Shown here piece by piece: positions 6,933-10,209 of a DNA stretch of 10,209 nucleotides. A program made the translations under genes and the position numbers. The stretch comes from Pseudomonadota bacterium. Lineage in GTDB: Bacteria; Pseudomonadota; Gammaproteobacteria; Burkholderiales; Burkholderiaceae. Within the stretch, counting starts at the first letter, position 1. Each line of letters opens with the position of its first letter. The notes beneath the pieces were generated by a model. The model had not been told where the DNA came from. It made no database searches and saw nothing but the letters and a program-made list of their open reading frames with translations. The stretch spans positions 1 through 10,209 of the forward strand of contig JAJYBQ010000064.1 of NCBI GenBank assembly GCA_021778935.1, given 5' to 3'.

Positions 6933-8012
6933 CTACGCGGCGTTTTCCGGGGTGGGCACTCCGGGAGCGGCCTGGGGCGCGGCGCTTGCGCGGGCTCGCT
7001 CCTTCAGCGCCTTGAGCCATGCCCAGCGAAACCGGGTCAGGTGGTAGAGGTCGCGGGAATTGTCGGTCCAGCGTTTGTGCCAATCCATGATCTTGCCGAA
7101 GAACTCCACCCGGCGTATCCGGCCTTCCGTCCAGATCTGCTGGAAGGCTTCCTCCCGCATCAGGGTCGATGGCGAATAGGCCTTGTTCACACGCTCGTCG
7201 TAGGCGGTCTTCAACACGACCAGCGTGTCGGCATTCTCGATGCAGAGGTCGAATGCGACTGTCTGCTCGTTGAAGCAGTATCGGTAAATCCGGCCGCGCC
7301 CGGCGGCGCAAAAGTTCTCCAGCATGGCGCGGTAGAACTTTCCCTGCGGGTTGTCGGGGTGGATCGCCGTACCGCCGCCGGCCTTCCAGCCGCCGCTTTC
7401 CAACACGCCATATTCCGCAATCGCCGCGGCGATGTCGGCAGGGTCCTTCAATACGTCCAGACGGGTCGTGATCGACTCTTCCACGAGTTTGCGCCGCTGT
7501 TTGCGCGCGTTCTGGCGGAGGTTCTTGCCGCGTGATTCCCAGTAGGAGTCGTACGTTCCCGCGATCTCGACCCAGGCGGTCTGGATGTAGGGGGAGGAGA
7601 CCGATGTCGCGTTCGATGCCGGCATCGGGTGCACGTGGGCATCGAGCTGGGTGATACCGATCGCAAGCCAGGTTGCCGGCAATGCAGCCCCAAGGCTTGT
7701 CACGGCGCCTGCCAGCGGGATTTCCGGCGCCAGGACGATCGGGCCGACCGGGAGCTGCGAGGGCTGAAAGGTATTCCAGCGGCCGAATCCCGCGGGTTCG
7801 AGAATCGTGAACCCGACCACCTGGTCGCCCGCAACGGCGCAAGCCAGCTTTTCCTTGCCGGTGCCGAAGTTCGCCAGCAGGGGGCGTATGAAACCGGATT
7901 CGAGAAACGGCGATGCGGGAACCGCGGTCGCCAGCCGATCCCATTCGTTGGTATGCCGATCGAAATCCGCGATTGGACGGAGTTCCCAGCGGATAGGCAG
8001 ATTTTTTTCCAT
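6933..8012 (-). CDS. CelD/BcsL-type GNAT acyltransferase (FemAB-related)
   Basis: 359 residues. The centre and C-terminus match the GNAT-like domain found in CelD/BcsL and FemAB-like proteins: a basic helix NLRQNARKQRRKLVEE (164-179), then GKFYRAMLENFCAAGRGRIY (224-243), the strand pair QTVAFDLCIENADTLVVLKTAYD (250-272), SPSTLMREEAF (280-290) and a final VEFFGKIMDWHKRW (302-315), the usual 'G...YK..W' end. These enzymes move acyl or aminoacyl groups to sugars or peptides; FemAB-like members are regular companions of exosortase A loci. Inference: it acylates an EPS sugar or precursor in the cytoplasm. ATG at 8012 is chosen as the start; codons 2-4 form an A7 run and no Shine-Dalgarno precedes it. 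The same frame stays open leftwards of the start to 9704 antisense to the ligase, but that part is non-coding shadow. It sits against the direction of its neighbours, converging on the glycosyltransferase and diverging from the ligase. Confidence 0.85.
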   Translation of the reverse strand: MEKNLPIRWELRPIADFDRHTNEWDRLATAVPASPFLESGFIRPLLANFGTGKEKLACAVAGDQVVGFTILEPAGFGRWNTFQPSQLPVGPIVLAPEIPLAGAVTSLGAALPATWLAIGITQLDAHVHPMPASNATSVSSPYIQTAWVEIAGTYDSYWESRGKNLRQNARKQRRKLVEESITTRLDVLKDPADIAAAIAEYGVLESGGWKAGGGTAIHPDNPQGKFYRAMLENFCAAGRGRIYRYCFNEQTVAFDLCIENADTLVVLKTAYDERVNKAYSPSTLMREEAFQQIWTEGRIRRVEFFGKIMDWHKRWTDNSRDLYHLTRFRWAWLKALKERARASAAPQAAPGVPTPENAA

Positions 8013-8057
8013 GAATGAAGAATAATAGCCGACCGATATTTTCCGCGGATGAATTCC
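8013..8057. promoter_or_regulatory. Very short divergent intergenic region between acyltransferase and ligase
   Basis: Only 45 bases separate the two start codons, so at least one promoter must reach into a coding region. The centre is AT-rich (8021-8027). Read on the - strand, positions 8027-8022 give TATTAT, 5 of 6 to a -10 box, only 9 bases before the acyltransferase ATG; this would give a nearly leaderless message and agrees with the lack of a Shine-Dalgarno there, but no -35 box is visible. GGA at 8047-8049 serves as a weak ribosome binding site for the ligase ATG at 8058. Confidence 0.3.
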
Positions 8058-9680
8058 ATGCAATCGACCGCCTTGTTGCACGAATTGCTGTCCCGTTCGG
8101 CAACGACCGCGCCCGACGCCCCCGCCCTGACCTATCAGGATCAAACGCTGCGTTACGGCGAACTGGCCGCGGCGGCGGAGCGGTTCGCGGACGGCTTGCT
8201 GCGCCTGGGTGTGGCGCGCGGCGAGCGGGTCGGCATCTACCTGGAGAAGCGCCACGAATTCGTCGTGGCCGCCTTCGGCGCCCTGGCCGCCGGCGCGGTG
8301 TTCGTGCCGATCAATCCGATCCTCAAGGCCGAGCAGGTCGCCTACATCCTGCGCGATTGCAACGTGCGCGTGCTGGTGAGCTCCGCGCCGCGTCTGGGCG
8401 GCCTCGCGCCCGCGCTGCAGGCGTGCCACGATCTGCGTCATGCCGTGGTCATCGATGGCGACGCCGATACCGCGGCCGATGCCCCGGGGCTTGCGGCGGT
8501 GTCCTGGGCAGCGATGCAGGCGGGCGGTTCCCTGCGGGGCCATCGCGTCATCGACGAGGATCTGGCCGCGATCCTCTATACCTCGGGCAGCACCGGACGC
8601 CCCAAGGGTGTGATGCTCTCGCACCGGAACATGACCACGGGTGCCAAAAGCGTCGCGCAATACCTGGAGAACCGCGCGTCCGATACGCTGCTTGCGGCGC
8701 TGCCGCTGTCCTTCGATGCCGGCTTCAGCCAGCTCACCACGGCCTTCCATGCCGGGGCGCGGGTGGTGCTGATCAACTACCTGCTGCCCAAGGACGTGCT
8801 CAATGCCGTGGTGCGCGAGCGGGTGACCGGCCTGACCGCGGTGCCGCCGTTGTGGATCCAGTTGGCGCAATTGCGCTGGCCGGAGGGCGTGGGCGAACAC
8901 CTGCGCTACATCGCCAATACCGGCGGGCGCATGCCCCTGGAAACGCTCAAGGCGCTGCGCGCGGCGCTGCCGGGCAGCAAACCCTATCTGATGTACGGGC
9001 TGACCGAGGCGTTTCGCGCCACCTTCCTGCCTCCCGAGGAGGCCGATCGCCGGCCGGACTCCATCGGCAAGGCGATCCCGAACGCCGAGGTGCTGGTGCT
9101 GCGCGAGGACGGCAGCGTGTGCGCCGACAACGAACCGGGGGAACTGGTGCAGCGCGGGGCGCTGGTCGGCATGGGGTACTGGAACGATCCGGACAAGACG
9201 GCGGAGCGCTACCGGCCGCTGCCGGGGCGGGAGGCGGGTTTCGTGCGGCCCGAGATCGCGGTGTTCTCGGGCGATACGGTGCGGCGCGATGAAGAGGGCT
9301 ATTTGTACTTCATCGGTCGGCGCGACGAGATGATCAAGACCTCGGGGTATCGTGTGAGCCCGACCGAGGTCGAGGAGGGCGCGTATGCCACCGAACTCGT
9401 CGGCGAGTGTGCGGCATTGGGCGTGGAGCACCCGGTGCTCGGCCAGGCGATCGTGCTGATCGCGACGCCGCGGGACGGCGGCGCGCTCGACGAAGCCACC
9501 TTGCTGGCGGCCTGCAAGGCGCGATTTCCCGCCTACATGGTGCCGGCCCGAATCGTCGTTCAGACAGGACCGCTGCCGCGCAATCCCAACGGCAAGATCG
9601 ACCGCCGGCGGTTGGCGGAGGACTGCAAACCCCCTCTCCCGCGTGCGGGAGAGGGCGGGGGTGGGGGAGAGGAAAAATGA
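8058..9680 (+). CDS. AMP-forming acyl-CoA ligase, exosortase A-associated type
   Basis: 540 residues of the ANL superfamily, which activates a carboxylic acid as acyl-AMP and transfers it to CoA or a carrier thiol. Motifs in order: phosphate loop YTSGSTGRPKG (174-184), YGLTE (313-317), SGDT (404-407), hinge region GRRDEMIKTSGYRVSP (420-435) and PNGKIDRRRL with the catalytic Lys513. All are intact. The overall sequence and the following PLP decarboxylase match the pair I know as the exosortase A-associated ligase and decarboxylase (TIGR03098/TIGR03099 type). ATG at 8058 is preferred over 8049 because GGA lies 8 bases upstream and the first ATG has no ribosome binding site; the difference is three residues. 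The natural domain ends near residue 523; the last 16 residues (PPLPRAGEGGGGGEEK) are translated from a palindromic repeat. The stop overlaps the next start by ATGA. The substrate is unknown; an amino or hydroxy acid for EPS decoration is a guess. Confidence 0.92.
   Translation: MQSTALLHELLSRSATTAPDAPALTYQDQTLRYGELAAAAERFADGLLRLGVARGERVGIYLEKRHEFVVAAFGALAAGAVFVPINPILKAEQVAYILRDCNVRVLVSSAPRLGGLAPALQACHDLRHAVVIDGDADTAADAPGLAAVSWAAMQAGGSLRGHRVIDEDLAAILYTSGSTGRPKGVMLSHRNMTTGAKSVAQYLENRASDTLLAALPLSFDAGFSQLTTAFHAGARVVLINYLLPKDVLNAVVRERVTGLTAVPPLWIQLAQLRWPEGVGEHLRYIANTGGRMPLETLKALRAALPGSKPYLMYGLTEAFRATFLPPEEADRRPDSIGKAIPNAEVLVLREDGSVCADNEPGELVQRGALVGMGYWNDPDKTAERYRPLPGREAGFVRPEIAVFSGDTVRRDEEGYLYFIGRRDEMIKTSGYRVSPTEVEEGAYATELVGECAALGVEHPVLGQAIVLIATPRDGGALDEATLLAACKARFPAYMVPARIVVQTGPLPRNPNGKIDRRRLAEDCKPPLPRAGEGGGGGEEK
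9632..9655. repeat. REP-like palindrome CCCTCTCCC-GGGAGAGGG
   Basis: A perfect inverted repeat: 9632-9641 pairs with 9646-9655 (10 base pairs, loop CGTG). It is followed by a G-rich tail (GGGGGTGGGGGAGAGG) to about 9672. Palindromes of this form with a G-rich flank are dispersed between genes in many GC-rich beta- and gammaproteobacteria. Here the unit lies inside the 3' end of the acyl-CoA ligase frame. It is the only copy in this window, so the repeat family assignment rests on resemblance. Confidence 0.7.
9666..9672 (+). promoter_or_regulatory. Ribosome binding site of the decarboxylase, in the repeat tail
   Basis: GGAGAGG lies 4 bases (from GAGG) to 7 bases (from GGAG) before the ATG at 9677 and is the strongest Shine-Dalgarno in the window. 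It lies at the end of the G-rich tail of the palindromic repeat, 11 bases after the hairpin, so translation of the decarboxylase appears to use repeat-derived sequence. Confidence 0.6.
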
Positions 9681-10209
9681 CATCCACGCAACATGACGCC
9701 GCACTCCTGCCCTGCTTCCCGGGGGGCGAAGGAAGTTTCCCGGTCGTCGACGACGAACTGCAGATCGGCGGCATGCCGCTCACCGTGCTGGCGGCACGGG
9801 TGGGCCGTACACCCTTCTACGCCTACGATCGCCGCCTGCTTGCCGCGCGGGTGCGTGCCCTGCGTGCCGCCCTGCCGCGGGACGTCTCGCTGCATTACGC
9901 GATGAAGGCCAACCCGATGCCGGCCCTGGTCGGGTTCATGGCGGCGCGCGTCGACGGCATCGACGTCGCATCCGGCGGAGAACTGCGCATCGCCCTCGAT
10001 GCCGGGATGGACCCGGCGCACATCAGTTTCGCGGGGCCGGGCAAGACGCGCGGCGAACTGGAGCAGGCGGTGGCGGCGGGGGTCCTGCTCAACGTCGAGA
10101 GCTTCCGCGAGATCCATGCGCTGCGCGGGATCGCCGAGCGCATCGGCAGGCCGGCGCGCGTCGCGGTGCGGGTGAATCCCGATTTCGAGCTCAAGTCGTC
10201 GGGCATGAA
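9677..10209 (+). CDS. PLP-dependent decarboxylase, exosortase A-associated type (N-terminal part)
   Basis: The first 177 codons of a fold type III PLP enzyme of the diaminopimelate/ornithine decarboxylase family, cut by the right edge; the family is usually around 400 residues. Visible marks: TPFYAYDRRLL (45-55), HYAMKANP with Lys77 as the PLP Schiff-base lysine, GIDVASGGELRIAL (104-117, the conserved SxGEL), FAGPGKTRGEL (126-136) and RVNPDFELKSSGM (165-177). ATG at 9677 overlaps the ligase stop by ATGA and has a strong ribosome binding site. The tight coupling to the acyl-CoA ligase matches the exosortase A-associated ligase/decarboxylase pair. Such enzymes decarboxylate an amino acid; the product could be an amine or amino-acyl unit used by the EPS pathway, but the substrate is not readable here, and the C-terminal catalytic Cys and Asp lie outside the window. 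Confidence 0.9.
   Translation, partial: MTSTQHDAALLPCFPGGEGSFPVVDDELQIGGMPLTVLAARVGRTPFYAYDRRLLAARVRALRAALPRDVSLHYAMKANPMPALVGFMAARVDGIDVASGGELRIALDAGMDPAHISFAGPGKTRGELEQAVAAGVLLNVESFREIHALRGIAERIGRPARVAVRVNPDFELKSSGM

Noticed and set aside
6890..6935. CGATCGATCG-like palindrome between convergent genes as a bidirectional terminator
   Set aside because: It is short, partly inside the glycosyltransferase codons and has no T tract on either side.
9632..9676. The palindrome as an intrinsic terminator
   Set aside because: No U tract follows; the sequence runs into a G-rich tail and a coupled start codon, so transcription must continue.
8013..9704. Antisense open frame of about 560 codons across the ligase, in frame with the acyltransferase
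   Set aside because: High GC removes stop codons in the complementary frame. The sequence is low in hydrophobic order and rich in Arg, His and Gln, while the + strand carries an intact ANL ligase; the true acyltransferase starts at 8012.

Overview
The window looks like part of an exopolysaccharide (EPS) locus of a GC-rich Gram-negative proteobacterium. I favour a beta- or gammaproteobacterium of the kind that carries an exosortase A (XrtA/PEP-CTERM) polysaccharide cluster. The evidence is the adjacent pair of an AMP-forming acyl-CoA ligase and a PLP-dependent decarboxylase, which resemble the exosortase A-associated ligase and decarboxylase families, placed beside an amidotransferase-like asparagine synthetase, a GT4-type glycosyltransferase, a DegT aminotransferase and a GNAT-type acyltransferase. 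A palindrome of the CCCTCTCCC...GGGAGAGGG type, common between genes in GC-rich beta- and gammaproteobacteria, agrees with this. The species cannot be fixed from the window, and no exosortase, PEP-CTERM protein, Wzx/Wzy or chain-length protein lies inside it.

Layout. (1) Positions 3-203, + strand: the C-terminal end of an unrecognised protein. (2) Positions 217-3509, - strand: a Tat-type lipoprotein with a kelch-like beta-propeller (2232-3509), then an asparagine synthetase-like amide ligase (217-2025) whose glutaminase half lacks the catalytic cysteine. (3) Positions 3712-6908, + strand: a secreted TPR protein, a DegT/DnrJ/EryC1/StrS aminotransferase and a glycosyltransferase; the last two overlap by ATGA. 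(4) Positions 6933-8012, - strand: a CelD/BcsL-type acyltransferase converging on the glycosyltransferase. (5) Positions 8058 to the right edge, + strand: the acyl-CoA ligase and the start of the PLP decarboxylase, again overlapping by ATGA. The right edge cuts the decarboxylase after 177 codons.

How the genes may work together (inference). The aminotransferase could make an amino sugar, the glycosyltransferase could add a sugar to a lipid-linked repeat, and the acyltransferase, the ligase/decarboxylase pair and the amide ligase could decorate sugars with acyl or amide groups. The TPR protein and the propeller lipoprotein would act outside the cytoplasm, in assembly or export. The stretch from about 2.2 to 4.4 kb (propeller and TPR genes) is visibly poorer in GC than the flanks, so the locus looks like a mosaic.

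The most distinctive local signals are the palindromic repeat that forms the last 16 codons of the ligase and the ribosome binding site of the decarboxylase, and the glutaminase-dead asparagine synthetase. I found no tRNA, rRNA, CRISPR array, insertion sequence or complete new system.
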